Under the pieces are notes generated by a model. It worked only from the letters and a program-made list of their open reading frames with translations. It did no database searches and had not been told where the DNA came from. Of a DNA stretch of 64,000 nucleotides, positions 27,179-36,514 are shown piece after piece. Source of the DNA: Casp-actino8 sp044358015 (lineage in GTDB: Bacteria > Actinomycetota > Acidimicrobiia > Acidimicrobiales > Ilumatobacteraceae); NCBI GenBank assembly GCA_044358015.1, contig JBIKOO010000005.1, positions 13,925 through 77,924 of the forward strand, read 5' to 3'. Position 1 is the stretch's first letter, and the number at the start of each line of letters is the position of its first letter. The translations under genes and the position numbers were made by a program.

Positions 27179-28432
27179 ATGAGTGATTATTGGAAAAGTT
27201 CGTGGTCAGGCGAAGATGGTGGACCAAAACGCCGCCAAATTGCGACAAATGTGTCAATTCCGCGCATAACAAACTCAAAACAGCTGGAAGTCGTCTCGCG
27301 GGATGCACTGGCAATGACTATGCCAATAGTTGGACCAAATGATGAACTCTTTCTCCAAAGGGTCATGCCCGGACTGGATTCAGTGGCGTGGGTCGAAAAA
27401 ATTGACCCCCTCACGCTTGAAACAATCATTCAATCTGAACAACTTGCGGGCGGCCCGATGTGGCCAGGTGGCATGGCTGCCCATGCGAACGGTTCTCTCT
27501 ACGTCGTCTTTGGCAATCATGCTCATCGACTGTCAACTGATTTGTCCGTCATTGCTTCGACGGAACTTCCGCGCGTTCGCCCATACAACAGTTTTGTGAT
27601 CTTGCCGTCGGGCCATATCGCAACGAAGGATTTTTCTGGCCCATTGCCCGGACAACCAAACGGCACTCCGATGGACAACACCGAGTTGTTGATTCTTGAT
27701 CCCGAAGATTTGCGTATCGTCACGCGACTTGAACTCAACGAACCATCAATTGCTCGACTCTCTGCAGACGGAAACAATATTTATGTCGTCGGCGATCATT
27801 CACTGATTCGAGTCATCTGGAATGGCGAGTCACTATCTGTTGATGAAACATTCAATGCTCGCTACCGAACCCTTGAGGGCCAAACATTTGGTTGGGACAC
27901 CGTCATTACAGATGACGATGCTTGGTTCTTAGATAATGGCGAAGGCACGCAGCTCTTTACTGGTTCATTTCGCGGTGTGGGTATTTCAACAGCACCACTT
28001 CATCTCGTGCGAGTGAACAAGCAAACTGGGCATGTCACACTCACCGAGATATGCGGCTTACCAAACGGCATTGTCGCCAATCCGCCAGTGGTTGATATGA
28101 AACGGCAAATCGTTGTGGGCTTTGACAGTGGTAACGGAGTCATCAGCGGGTTTGACTTTGACGAAGATTCAGTGACGTTACGTTGGAGCCACGAACAAAA
28201 CCATGCCTGCCACATGTTGCTCATTCCCGAGACCGGGCAAATCATTACTGCCGATTACCGCCCCGAACTTGGTTGCGAACAAGTTGTTGTTCTCGATATC
28301 ACGACTGGCACCGAGGTCGCTCGTGTCTCGACGACAAGTCCCATTCAGTCGGCAGTTTTTCCAGCCATTGGTCCACGTGGCGACATCTATTGGTGCAGCA
28401 TGACCACCATTACCCGCATCTCAGTTCGCTGA
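27179..28432 (+). CDS. Unrecognised beta-propeller-like protein
   Basis: 417 residues, no signal peptide. The chain is made of repeating short strands with motifs such as GSLYVVFGNHAHRL, NNIYVVGDHSLIRV, GHVTLTEICGLPNG and GTEVARVSTTSPIQ, consistent with a propeller of SMP-30/YVTN or PQQ-dehydrogenase-like type. No catalytic residues can be pointed out. It overlaps nothing real and is followed 38 nt later by an amidohydrolase gene, with which it could form a unit (a lactonase plus hydrolase would be one guess). The family is not identified. Confidence 0.55.
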   Translation: MSDYWKSSWSGEDGGPKRRQIATNVSIPRITNSKQLEVVSRDALAMTMPIVGPNDELFLQRVMPGLDSVAWVEKIDPLTLETIIQSEQLAGGPMWPGGMAAHANGSLYVVFGNHAHRLSTDLSVIASTELPRVRPYNSFVILPSGHIATKDFSGPLPGQPNGTPMDNTELLILDPEDLRIVTRLELNEPSIARLSADGNNIYVVGDHSLIRVIWNGESLSVDETFNARYRTLEGQTFGWDTVITDDDAWFLDNGEGTQLFTGSFRGVGISTAPLHLVRVNKQTGHVTLTEICGLPNGIVANPPVVDMKRQIVVGFDSGNGVISGFDFDEDSVTLRWSHEQNHACHMLLIPETGQIITADYRPELGCEQVVVLDITTGTEVARVSTTSPIQSAVFPAIGPRGDIYWCSMTTITRISVR

Positions 28433-28470
28433 CTCAATCTACGCAGCCCGATTCGTGGCATGATTTTGGC

Positions 28471-29466
28471 GTGACTGAACTCAATCCCGGTACTCAAGAG
28501 TGGCTCGACCAAGTTGTTGAAGACATCGTCGAACCAGATCTACCCATTCTCGATCCGCACCACCACATGTGGCCTCAAGGACAGGGGTTGCCCTACACGC
28601 GCAACGATCTTCATCGTGACGCCGACGCGGGCCACAATATTGTCAAGACCATATTTATGGAATGTGGTTCGGCGTACAACCGTGAAGCGCCCGAACACTT
28701 ACGTTCACTCGGCGAAACTAAGTACATCGCTGAAGAAGCATTAAGCGACCCGAATCCGCTGATCGCTGGAATCGTGAGTTCTATTGATCTCCGGCGCGAT
28801 GATCGCGACGAGTTGCTCGACATGCATGTTGAAGCAAGTCGTGGATTGTTCCGCGGAATTCGTGATGCCCTTGCACTCGCCACTCATCCTGAAGCGATGA
28901 TGATCCCGGGACACGCGATGAAGGATTTGTACCTTGACGCAGATTTCCGTCGCGGAGTCGCCCGACTTGGTGAACGAGGATTCACGTACGACTCCTGGCA
29001 TTATCACCATCAGAATCGCGAGTTCTTAGAACTTGCGCGCGCAACGCCTGGGACCACGATGGTTCTTGACCACTTCGGAACACCAGTGGGTGTCGGACCA
29101 TACGCAACTCAACGCGATGAGATCTTTGAGCAATGGAAGAAGGACATTGCCGATATTGCGAAGTGCCCCAATGTGGTCGCCAAGATTGGTGGACTCGCGA
29201 TGCCCGACAATGGGTTCGGTTGGAATACAGCGACTCGCCCACCGACATCAGATGAATTCAATGCGCAACAGTCGCGCTATTACTTACACGCGATTGAATG
29301 TTTCGGTCCTTCGCGATGCATGCTCGAATCAAACTTCCCCGTTGACCGTTTGTCATTGTCATACGAAGTCTTGTGGAATGCGTACAAAAAGATGACGAGC
29401 AGTTTCTCAGCGTCTGAACGCGCCGATTTGTTCTACAACACCGCCGCCCGCACCTACCAGGTCTGA
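28471..29466 (+). CDS. Amidohydrolase (amidohydrolase_2 type)
   Basis: 331-residue TIM-barrel metal hydrolase. The early LPILDPHHHMWPQ gives the H-x-H-type motif with an additional His, followed by FMECGSAY, ASRGLFRGIRDALA, TTMVLDHFGTP and a late CMLESNFPVDRLS motif carrying the conserved Asp. The frame is open upstream to 28183 but overlaps the preceding gene. GTG 28471 gives a start matching family length. Such 2-pyrone-4,6-dicarboxylate-lactonase-like or ACMSD-like enzymes occur in aromatic degradation, but the substrate is not known. Confidence 0.82.
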   Translation: MTELNPGTQEWLDQVVEDIVEPDLPILDPHHHMWPQGQGLPYTRNDLHRDADAGHNIVKTIFMECGSAYNREAPEHLRSLGETKYIAEEALSDPNPLIAGIVSSIDLRRDDRDELLDMHVEASRGLFRGIRDALALATHPEAMMIPGHAMKDLYLDADFRRGVARLGERGFTYDSWHYHHQNREFLELARATPGTTMVLDHFGTPVGVGPYATQRDEIFEQWKKDIADIAKCPNVVAKIGGLAMPDNGFGWNTATRPPTSDEFNAQQSRYYLHAIECFGPSRCMLESNFPVDRLSLSYEVLWNAYKKMTSSFSASERADLFYNTAARTYQV

Positions 29467-29470
29467 TTCC

Positions 29471-29533
29471 CCTTGTGATTCTGGTGCAAAATAGTTGCGA
29501 AATGCGTAACGATTCTGCACCAGAATCACAAGG
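29471..29533. terminator. Hairpin repeat copy 5 between convergent genes
   Basis: Arms begin CCTTGTGATTCTGGTGC and end GCACCAGAATCACAAGG, longer by four bases at each end than copy 1. The inner stem has two mismatches. The TGA of the minus-strand gene (29526-29528) lies inside the right outer arm; the plus-strand TGA is 5 nt before the left end. Confidence 0.8.
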
Positions 29534-30491
29534 ACTTGAGGAAGTCGTCGATGAGGACGACGTGGCGCAAGACCGAGGTGCGCCAATTATGTATCCACTG
29601 CGGCGGAGAATCGTCAACAACCATTTTCACGTAAGCGCGCAACATATCGGGCAAGTTTTCAACTTGAGGTGCTAGTTCGGCGTATAAACCAAAGTCACTC
29701 GACGCTTGATGACCAGCTTGGTCAATATCCACACGACGCGACAATGCACCAACACGATCCGTTCGGGCAGACAATAAGCCCCATGCTTTATCTGCATCGG
29801 TTGTTGGAGGTGTCGTGACATCTTGATTGGCAACAACCATCAACACTGGCGAAGCAGTCGTTGCAAACACCTCATCTGGCAAAATGCGCGTATACCCCTG
29901 CGCCAAAACTGCTGCTCGCACCCGCACATCAGGCACGAATTCATGGAGCGTTGACACCGTTGCTAATGCCGTCAGCCCGCCATAACTATGTCCACCGACT
30001 GCGATTCGCGTTTCATCAACATGTGATGCCAACCACGAAACAAGTTCGGGGCCACCACCCAGCGCACTGTCAATCAGTAGTTGCACATCGCCGAGTCGAT
30101 TGCGGTCATTCGTTATGTCATCAACATGTGTGCCAAGGGCCCAATCAAACAAAGTGTCGCCTGGATGATCGGAAGAAATCACGATGTATCCACGGGCCGC
30201 CAGCGCCTCGCACAACAAGCTGTAGTTGTGTCGCATACCAGTACGGCCATGTGACCAAATCACCAACGGATGTCGTCCCGATTGAACTTCGGCGTCTTCA
30301 AAGGCAGATGCAGAGAAAAATGTGATTCCAGGAATTAAGTCGTACGTCGTTCGCTCTGTTGCTGCGACCGCCGGATACCACAATTCAACTCCAAGCATTC
30401 GATCTGATCGATTCGCGTCGACGATCAAAGTTGAGCGATGACCCACCACATTTACGGGCGCCTCTAGGGGCGGAGCAGCCGTTAATTCCAT
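29526..30491 (-). CDS. Alpha/beta-hydrolase (dienelactone-hydrolase / PAF-acetylhydrolase-like)
   Basis: 321-residue hydrolase. HGRTGMRHNY is the oxyanion-hole loop, AVGGHSYGGLTALA the nucleophile elbow (Ser in GHSYG), and VDIDQAGHQASSDF carries the expected C-terminal His. DHPGDTLFDWALG in between is typical of this family. The frame is open to 30728, but the ATG at 30491 is the better start because the upstream frame overlaps the divergent gene and its sequence is not protein-like. No signal peptide. An esterase of unknown substrate, divergent from the maleylpyruvate-isomerase-type gene. Confidence 0.8.
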   Translation of the reverse strand: MELTAAPPLEAPVNVVGHRSTLIVDANRSDRMLGVELWYPAVAATERTTYDLIPGITFFSASAFEDAEVQSGRHPLVIWSHGRTGMRHNYSLLCEALAARGYIVISSDHPGDTLFDWALGTHVDDITNDRNRLGDVQLLIDSALGGGPELVSWLASHVDETRIAVGGHSYGGLTALATVSTLHEFVPDVRVRAAVLAQGYTRILPDEVFATTASPVLMVVANQDVTTPPTTDADKAWGLLSARTDRVGALSRRVDIDQAGHQASSDFGLYAELAPQVENLPDMLRAYVKMVVDDSPPQWIHNWRTSVLRHVVLIDDFLKSL

Positions 30492-30591
30492 ACCAATACT
30501 CTGCCACGAATCACTATTTTTAGTTCCGCTTCGCCACAAGATTGACCGTTTTCGTACTCTTAAAGCACGGACAACCGAGGAGATTGAGTCA

Positions 30592-31386
30592 ATGTCACGC
30601 GAAGGAATTGAAGCCCTACGAATCGCCGTCGATGAAGTGAAGTCGGTGATTACGACTCTCACGGATGAGGAATGGTCACGACCAAGTGGCTGCGCCGGAT
30701 GGTCGGTACGCGACCTGGTCGCCCACATGAGCTCGAACTACAAAGAAACTGTCGACCCATCACCAGCACCCGAAGAACCCGTCAATCTCCCCGCCGAACG
30801 CATGATGGACTTACTCGTTGAGCCGCGCAAAGATTGGTCGAACCAGCAGATTCTCGATGAGTACTTGGCGTTCTGCGATCAAGCGGTTGCGGTGTTGGCT
30901 TCAATGCAAGAAGAGCCTCTTGCATCAACCGTGATCCCGTTGGCCGACTTGGGTTCGTACCCCATGAATCAACTAGCCGACGCCTACGCCTTCGACCACT
31001 ACTGCCACCTACGCATTGACCTACTTGCCCCCGAGGGGCCAGTAGAACGTCGCCTTCCCGACGCAGATGCAACCCGTCTCGGACCGGCCATTCGTTGGAT
31101 GATCACCGGTATGCCCCAGATGCAAGCCAATCTCGGACAATCACTTTCGGCCCCCATTGTTTTGACACTTACCGGTGCCGGCGGTGGCACCTGGACCATT
31201 TCGCCTTCGGGTGATGACATCGTGATTAGCGAAGGCAAATCAAGTAGCGCTGTTGCTGACGTCAGCAGCAACGGACATTCGTTTGTCAACTGGGGAACTC
31301 AGCGTTCGCACTGGAGCGAGCACTGCAAAGTCACTGGTGATGAGTCTGTCGCCGCCAAATTCTTGGATGCACTCAACATCATTTGA
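30592..31386 (+). CDS. Maleylpyruvate-isomerase-type, mycothiol-dependent enzyme (DinB-like)
   Basis: 264-residue protein of the actinobacterial TIGR03083 family. LTDEEWSRPSGCAGWSVRDLV followed by AHMSSNY is the conserved opening, in which His acts with further residues to bind a metal and mycothiol. The C-terminal half is an SCP2-like domain. Family members use mycothiol in isomerisation or conjugation. The presence of this family supports an actinobacterial host. Start ATG 30592, preceded by GAGGAG. Confidence 0.82.
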   Translation: MSREGIEALRIAVDEVKSVITTLTDEEWSRPSGCAGWSVRDLVAHMSSNYKETVDPSPAPEEPVNLPAERMMDLLVEPRKDWSNQQILDEYLAFCDQAVAVLASMQEEPLASTVIPLADLGSYPMNQLADAYAFDHYCHLRIDLLAPEGPVERRLPDADATRLGPAIRWMITGMPQMQANLGQSLSAPIVLTLTGAGGGTWTISPSGDDIVISEGKSSSAVADVSSNGHSFVNWGTQRSHWSEHCKVTGDESVAAKFLDALNII

Positions 31387-31401
31387 TACTTGAGTGAATC
31401 G

Positions 31402-32628
31402 TCAGTCTTTGGGCGGTTGATAGGTCGACAAGAAGCGTCCCAAGCGACCAATTGCTTCGGTGAGATCTTTCGCCCATGGCAACGTAACAATGCGCAAGTG
31501 ATCTGGTCGCGGCCAGTTGAAACCAGTTCCTTGAACGACTAACACGTGTTCAGCGCGCAAGAAGTCGAGCACGAACCGACGGTCGTCCACGATGGGATAC
31601 ATCTCGGGATCAAGTTTCGGGAAAACGTACAACGCGCCCTTAGGTACGACACATGTGACGCCTGGTATCTCGTGCAAAGCCTTAATCGCGGCATCACGCT
31701 GTTCAAGCAATCGGCCGCCGGGCAAGATGAGATCCTTGATACTTTGCCGTCCGCCAAGCGCAGTTTGAATCGCGTGCTGTGCTGGAACATTGGCGCACAA
31801 ACGCATATTGGTCAACATGTTGACGCCTTCAATGTAGCTCGCGGCATGTTTACGCGGGCCAGTCATCACCATCCAACCCGAACGGAAACCAGCGAGTCGA
31901 TACGCCTTTGAAAGACCGTTAAAGGTGATTGCGAATACGTCCGGTGCTACTTCGGCAAACGTGTGATGTTTCGCATCGTCGTACAAAATCTTGTCGTAGA
32001 TTTCGTCGGCATACACAATGAGGTTGTGTTCAATGGCGAGGTCGGCAATTTTGCGAAGAATCTCGCGACTGTACACAGCTCCCGTTGGGTTGTTCGGGTT
32101 GATCACGACAATCGCTTTTGTGCGGTTGGTGATTTTGCTTTCGATATCAGCGATATCGGGATTCCACTCGTTCTCTTCATCGCAGAGGTAATGAACAGGA
32201 GAGCCGCCAGCCAAAGTTGTTGACGCTGTCCACAATGGATAATCGGGTGCCGGAATCAAAACTTCATCACCCTCATTGAGCAATGCGTTCAGCGACAACT
32301 GAATGAGTTCGCTAACGCCATTCCCCAACCACACATCATCAATATTGGTGATGTCAATGCCTTGATTTTGATAGTGCTGAACGATGGCGGTGCGAGCAGC
32401 AGTAATTCCCTGCGAATCGCTGTATCCCTGCGATGCCTGCAAACTGCGCGAGACTTCAACCAAGATTTCGGCGGGTGTCTCGAAGCCAAATGGATGAGGA
32501 TTACCGATGTTTAGCTTGATGATGCGCTGACCAGCCGCCTCAAGTCGCTTGGCCTCATCAAGAACTGGACCACGAATGTCATATAAGACATCGGCCAATT
32601 TGTCAGATTGATGGATTTCGTTGGGCAT
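31402..32628 (-). CDS. Pyridoxal-phosphate aminotransferase, class I/II (AlaA-like)
   Basis: 408-residue aminotransferase. NIGNPHPFGFETPAEI is the opening, VINPNNPTGAVYS the conserved central motif with the Asn contacting PLP, YADEIYDKILYDD follows, and FNGLSKAYRLAGFRSGW contains the Schiff-base Lys and neighbouring Arg. Close in pattern to bacterial AlaA/alanine-type and aspartate aminotransferases. The substrate pair is not decided. Its start is close to the divergent ABC binding-protein gene. Confidence 0.9.
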   Translation of the reverse strand: MPNEIHQSDKLADVLYDIRGPVLDEAKRLEAAGQRIIKLNIGNPHPFGFETPAEILVEVSRSLQASQGYSDSQGITAARTAIVQHYQNQGIDITNIDDVWLGNGVSELIQLSLNALLNEGDEVLIPAPDYPLWTASTTLAGGSPVHYLCDEENEWNPDIADIESKITNRTKAIVVINPNNPTGAVYSREILRKIADLAIEHNLIVYADEIYDKILYDDAKHHTFAEVAPDVFAITFNGLSKAYRLAGFRSGWMVMTGPRKHAASYIEGVNMLTNMRLCANVPAQHAIQTALGGRQSIKDLILPGGRLLEQRDAAIKALHEIPGVTCVVPKGALYVFPKLDPEMYPIVDDRRFVLDFLRAEHVLVVQGTGFNWPRPDHLRIVTLPWAKDLTEAIGRLGRFLSTYQPPKD

Positions 32629-32818
32629 GGCAGTGGCTTTCTCGGGGGATCACGACGTGGCTCTCACAACGACCTTCACAGCCTACGCGAACAAGGGTTT
32701 CGCCGACAGTCCTATTTGGCCAAAGCTCTCACTCCTTAGGGTGCGAGATAGCCCAGCATGCGGGGTTCTCAGGCCCATTTTTTGGGGCGCTAAGGTTCAT
32801 GTCAGGGGGAAGATGAAT

Positions 32819-34093
32819 ATGAAACTGTGCCGTAAAACGTTGCCCGTGTTAGCCGTGGTCCTGAGTGGGTTTTTAGCCATCGCCTGCACCGAGTCCAAGA
32901 CGACAACAAGCATTCCTGATTCAACGGAGAACGTTGTGACCACCGATGTCACAACCCCGAGCCAAGATTCCACAATCCCTCCCCCAACAGGCGAACCCTT
33001 TGTCATTGGCGTTGTCAACACAGAAGGTTCTCCGGCTGCCGACTTCCCTGATTTCACCAATGCATTTCGAGCCGCCGCCAATTACATCAACAGCGAGTTA
33101 GGTGGCTTTGCCGGACGCCCTATTGAATTAGAAATTTGTATTTCCGTAGGCAGTCCCGAATCCTCACAGGCCTGCGCCCAAGAACTGGCGGCAAAAAAAG
33201 TTGACTTGGCGATGATTGGATTGGATATCTTCGTTGATTACGGAACTTTCAACGCTGCCGGTATTCCCGTCATCGGTGCCGTGCCAATTCTCCCCAGTGA
33301 CTACACCGCCGACGCCGTCTACATCACCGCCGGCAACCTCGTGGTCCAAGGTTCCACTGCAAACGCGATTACAAATCCGAAATATCTCGGATTAAAAAAG
33401 GTAGCGATTATCGCCAATGACTCACCAGCGACTCTTTCCGCTCTGGCCACACTTGAGCCGGCCTTGGCATTCGCCGGCGCCACCGCAGTCGTCATCAAGG
33501 GAGGCGAAACAGAAACTGATGCCGGATATCGCTTGCTCATGCAGCAAGCTGCGGCCACTAACCCTGAAGCAATTGTCTCTATGTACGGACAATCAGGTTG
33601 TGTGGCTCTGATGCGCGCTCGAGTTGAGTTGCAGGTTGAGGTCCCGGCATTCACTAACACCGCCTGCCTCGCGGACACAGTCATTAACGCTGTCGGTGAC
33701 GCTGCTCAAGGGTGGTACTTTGCAGGCTCACAAGGTGGGGTTGAAAGCGCCGACACAAATCTCATGCGTCAATACGTTTCCAAGGTTGTCAATAAAGCAC
33801 CAGAAGATGTTGATGTCTTTGGGTTCACCACTCTCGGTTGGATTCAGACACTCTCCATTTGGAAAGTCGCAAAAAACCTCGGACCAACGGTCACTGGTGA
33901 GGCAATCGCTGATTCGTTCCGACAAGGAAATGGAACCTTGTGGGGTTCGGATGCAGAATTGCAATGCGGGACAGTCCCTTCGCTGTCGGCCGTTTGCTCT
34001 TTTGCCATACCATTCGCGCTCTATACCGACAATGGTGCTGAACCAGCCTTCGGAGGCGAAAATGTCTCCGCCCTCGATGTCTTAGACCTGTAA
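32819..34093 (+). CDS. Branched-chain-amino-acid-type ABC substrate-binding lipoprotein
   Basis: 424-residue secreted lipoprotein. The signal peptide ends in a lipobox LAIAC at Cys 22, then a Ser/Thr-rich linker leads to a type 1 periplasmic-binding-protein fold (Peripla_BP_6). PFVIGVVNTEG opens strand 1, and IALASFRAAAN-type helices follow. An AGGGGGA Shine-Dalgarno lies 8 nt before ATG 32819; the ATG at 32813 is only 2 nt from it, and the frame extending to 32621 is spurious. It precedes the fused permease by 10 nt and should deliver an unidentified amino acid or aromatic acid to it. Confidence 0.82.
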   Translation: MKLCRKTLPVLAVVLSGFLAIACTESKTTTSIPDSTENVVTTDVTTPSQDSTIPPPTGEPFVIGVVNTEGSPAADFPDFTNAFRAAANYINSELGGFAGRPIELEICISVGSPESSQACAQELAAKKVDLAMIGLDIFVDYGTFNAAGIPVIGAVPILPSDYTADAVYITAGNLVVQGSTANAITNPKYLGLKKVAIIANDSPATLSALATLEPALAFAGATAVVIKGGETETDAGYRLLMQQAAATNPEAIVSMYGQSGCVALMRARVELQVEVPAFTNTACLADTVINAVGDAAQGWYFAGSQGGVESADTNLMRQYVSKVVNKAPEDVDVFGFTTLGWIQTLSIWKVAKNLGPTVTGEAIADSFRQGNGTLWGSDAELQCGTVPSLSAVCSFAIPFALYTDNGAEPAFGGENVSALDVLDL

Positions 34094-34103
34094 TTCAAAA
34101 ACG

Positions 34104-36077
34104 ATGACTGCTTATCTCGCTGCTCTCATCGCTGGTCTCGGGGCGGGGGCAACCTACGCCATCATCGCAACAGGTTTGGTCGTCACCTCACGCGGCTCAG
34201 GGCTCGTCAATTTTGGCTTTGGAGGTCTGAGCGCATGGTCGGCATATGTCTATTACGACCTGCGCGCCAATGCCCGCTATCCGCTCTTGATTCCTGGTCC
34301 TTGGCGCGACATTACCTTTGGCGACGGTGTGCAGATGACCGTCATCTCATCGCTGCTCCTCACACTCGCCACAGCGGCACTTCTCGGAATCATCAGTTAT
34401 GTATTCGTCTTTCGCATTCTGCGCTCCGCACCAGTCTTAGCCAAAGTTGTCGCCAGTGTGGGTATCTTGCTCATTCTGCAAGGCATGATTGGTGTCCGCT
34501 TCAACGGTTCGCCGATCAATCTTGACAAAGTTCTTCCGAGTGGTGTGATCAAGATTTCAGATGAAATCCTGCTCGCTGTTGATGCCCTCTGGTTATTGGG
34601 TATCGCTGTCACCCTGGGTATCACGCTTTGGTTTCTCTCGCGATTCACTCGCGTTGGGCTCGCCATCCGAGCAGCCTCAGAATCTGAAAAAGGCGCGCTT
34701 CTATTGGGTTTTTCACCAGACCGGTTGGCGCTTTTCACATGGGTCATTTCATCTGTGATCGCTGGAGTCGTCGGTGTCATAGCAGCGCCGCTTTTCCAGT
34801 TGTCCCCTATGTTGTTCACTCAACTGTTAGTCCCCGCTCTCGGTGCCGCCCTCGTTGGTCGCTTCGTTTCATTCGGCTGGACAATCGGCACGGGCGTTGC
34901 CATTGGCATGTTTCAATCAATGCTCACTCCCCTCCAACAAGATCTCACGTGGTTACCTAAGAGTGGTCTACGCGATGGTTTGGTCTTTGTGGCAATCGTC
35001 GTGGCAATGATCGCTGTCGGTAAACGCATCCCGACCCGAGGTGCGCTTGACCTCGGAAAGATGCCGACAGTTTTTTCTGGAAACGTCGAACCAAAATCAG
35101 CCATCCTCGGTCTGGTGTTCGTATCTGCTCTCTTCATCGTTTTGCCCGACGGCTGGGGGCTTGCATTATTGACGTCGGTGATCTTTTGTGGGCTCGCCCT
35201 GTCGCTCGTCGTCCTGACGGGATACATGGGTCAGATCTCGCTCGCGCAAATGGCAATCGCTGGCGTCGCTGGCTTCACACTTTCACGGATCACCGAACGT
35301 TTCGGAATTCCTTTTCCCATTGCCCCAGTTCTCGCGGCATTAGTAGCAACTGGGTTTGGAATCTTGGTGGGTATCCCCGCCTTACGAGTGCGTGGGGTCA
35401 ACTTGGCCATTGTCACGCTCGCTGGCAGTATCGCCATCCAAGAGTTCTTGTTCAAAAACTCCGTGTTTGTCGGTGACGTTTCAACTGGTGGCGCAAAAGT
35501 CCGAAACCCATATCTTTTTGGAATCAATCTCGGACTTCGCAGCGCAGATGATCCCTATCGACCAGTGTTCGGAATTCTCGTCACAGTTGTTGTGGCACTC
35601 ATTGCACTCATGGTTGCCAATCTGCGACGAAGTGGAACAGGTCGAAGAATGTTGGCCGTGCGCTCCAACGAACGCGCAGCGGCTGGTATCGCCATCAATA
35701 CGGCCGCCACAAAGTTATTAGCCTTCGGGATCAGTTCGTTCATTGCCGGACTGATGGGTTCAATGATCGCTTACCGATTTGGTTCAATCTCGGATATTTC
35801 GTTCAGTTTCTTTGCGTCCCTGACATTGCTGGCTTTTACATATCTAGGCGGCATTAGCAGCGTGACTGGAGCCCTCATTGCAGGTTTCATCGCAGCGGAC
35901 GGTATTGGTTTCAAACTCATCAACAAAGGCTGGGCTTCACTCGGAGTCGACTTCGGTCGTTGGCAAGTGTTGGTGGGCGCAGCCGGATTAGTGATTACCG
36001 CCGTGCAAAACCCCGAGGGCATTGCTGGAGCATTCCAGCGCGGCCGACGACGTTTCGGCCGATCTGCGAGGGTCTAA
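34104..36077 (+). CDS. Fused branched-chain-amino-acid ABC permease (LivH-LivM in one chain)
   Basis: 657-residue polytopic protein holding both permease subunits of the HAAT family. The N-terminal half (about 1-310) resembles LivH: AYLAALIAGLGAGATYAI, GRFVSFGWTIGTGVAIG. The C-terminal half (about 330-650) resembles LivM: LVVLTGYMGQISLAQMAIAG, VGIPALRVRGVNLAIVTLA, GRRMLAVRSNERAAAGI. About 14-18 helices in all. Fusions are known, but here no LivG/LivF ATPase gene is adjacent. The start ATG at 34104 follows the binding protein by 10 nt. Confidence 0.88.
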   Translation: MTAYLAALIAGLGAGATYAIIATGLVVTSRGSGLVNFGFGGLSAWSAYVYYDLRANARYPLLIPGPWRDITFGDGVQMTVISSLLLTLATAALLGIISYVFVFRILRSAPVLAKVVASVGILLILQGMIGVRFNGSPINLDKVLPSGVIKISDEILLAVDALWLLGIAVTLGITLWFLSRFTRVGLAIRAASESEKGALLLGFSPDRLALFTWVISSVIAGVVGVIAAPLFQLSPMLFTQLLVPALGAALVGRFVSFGWTIGTGVAIGMFQSMLTPLQQDLTWLPKSGLRDGLVFVAIVVAMIAVGKRIPTRGALDLGKMPTVFSGNVEPKSAILGLVFVSALFIVLPDGWGLALLTSVIFCGLALSLVVLTGYMGQISLAQMAIAGVAGFTLSRITERFGIPFPIAPVLAALVATGFGILVGIPALRVRGVNLAIVTLAGSIAIQEFLFKNSVFVGDVSTGGAKVRNPYLFGINLGLRSADDPYRPVFGILVTVVVALIALMVANLRRSGTGRRMLAVRSNERAAAGIAINTAATKLLAFGISSFIAGLMGSMIAYRFGSISDISFSFFASLTLLAFTYLGGISSVTGALIAGFIAADGIGFKLINKGWASLGVDFGRWQVLVGAAGLVITAVQNPEGIAGAFQRGRRRFGRSARV

Positions 36078-36179
36078 TCAGCTCTTCTTTTTTTCAGCCT
36101 TCTTGGCACGCTTTTCTTTGAGGGTCAATTGGGGTTCACGCTTACCACTGGGCTTTGCTTTTTGTTCTTTGTTGGCCAT
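36078..36179 (-). CDS. Small lysine-rich basic protein (33 aa)
   Basis: Reads MANKEQKAKPSGKREPQLTL then KEKRAKKAEKKKS, 33 residues with about 12 Lys and 3 Arg, and ends in a TGA immediately next to the TAA of the fused permease (convergent). Intact start and stop, strongly biased composition and a codon pattern without rare codons suggest a real gene rather than chance. I recall similar tiny Lys-rich proteins in actinobacteria, but cannot assign a function. No convincing Shine-Dalgarno is visible upstream of ATG 36179. Confidence 0.5.
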   Translation of the reverse strand: MANKEQKAKPSGKREPQLTLKEKRAKKAEKKKS

Positions 36180-36262
36180 GACCAATCCATTCACTTGTTG
36201 GTACTTACACAGTAACCCCGTCACGCGCACTCACTGGTTCACCTGGAGGATTCATTAGATAA

Positions 36263-36499
36263 ATAGCCCATACTCGGCTCCTGAGCGAAATCTCAGCGCG
36301 AAGCCTCAAGCGCAAGGTCGGAATCAGCGAACACACTGCGTTAGTCACCGCTTGCAAGGCTTATGGACCGCTGTACATGCAACATATTCTTTACGGGCTT
36401 TTCGGTCTCACCAAAGAACATCTAGACGACCAAATATCTCTCACAATGTTTGAGCTAGGTAATGCTCAAGAAATAGAGAAACAACTCGGCTGGGTCTAG
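36263..36499 (+). pseudogene. Orphan coding remnant without a usual start codon
   Basis: Open from 36263, just after an in-frame TAA, to TAG 36497-36499. From about 36281 the 72 codons read like protein (SARSLKRKVGISEHTALVTA, then HLDDQISLTMFELGN), with a helical character. There is no ATG, GTG or TTG near the beginning; a GGAGGA lies upstream, but only ATA or CTG are in frame. Most likely a decayed gene 3' end. The hairpin repeat copy 6 follows 15 nt later. Not recognised. Confidence 0.3.
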
Positions 36500-36514
36500 A
36501 TATCCACCACCAAC

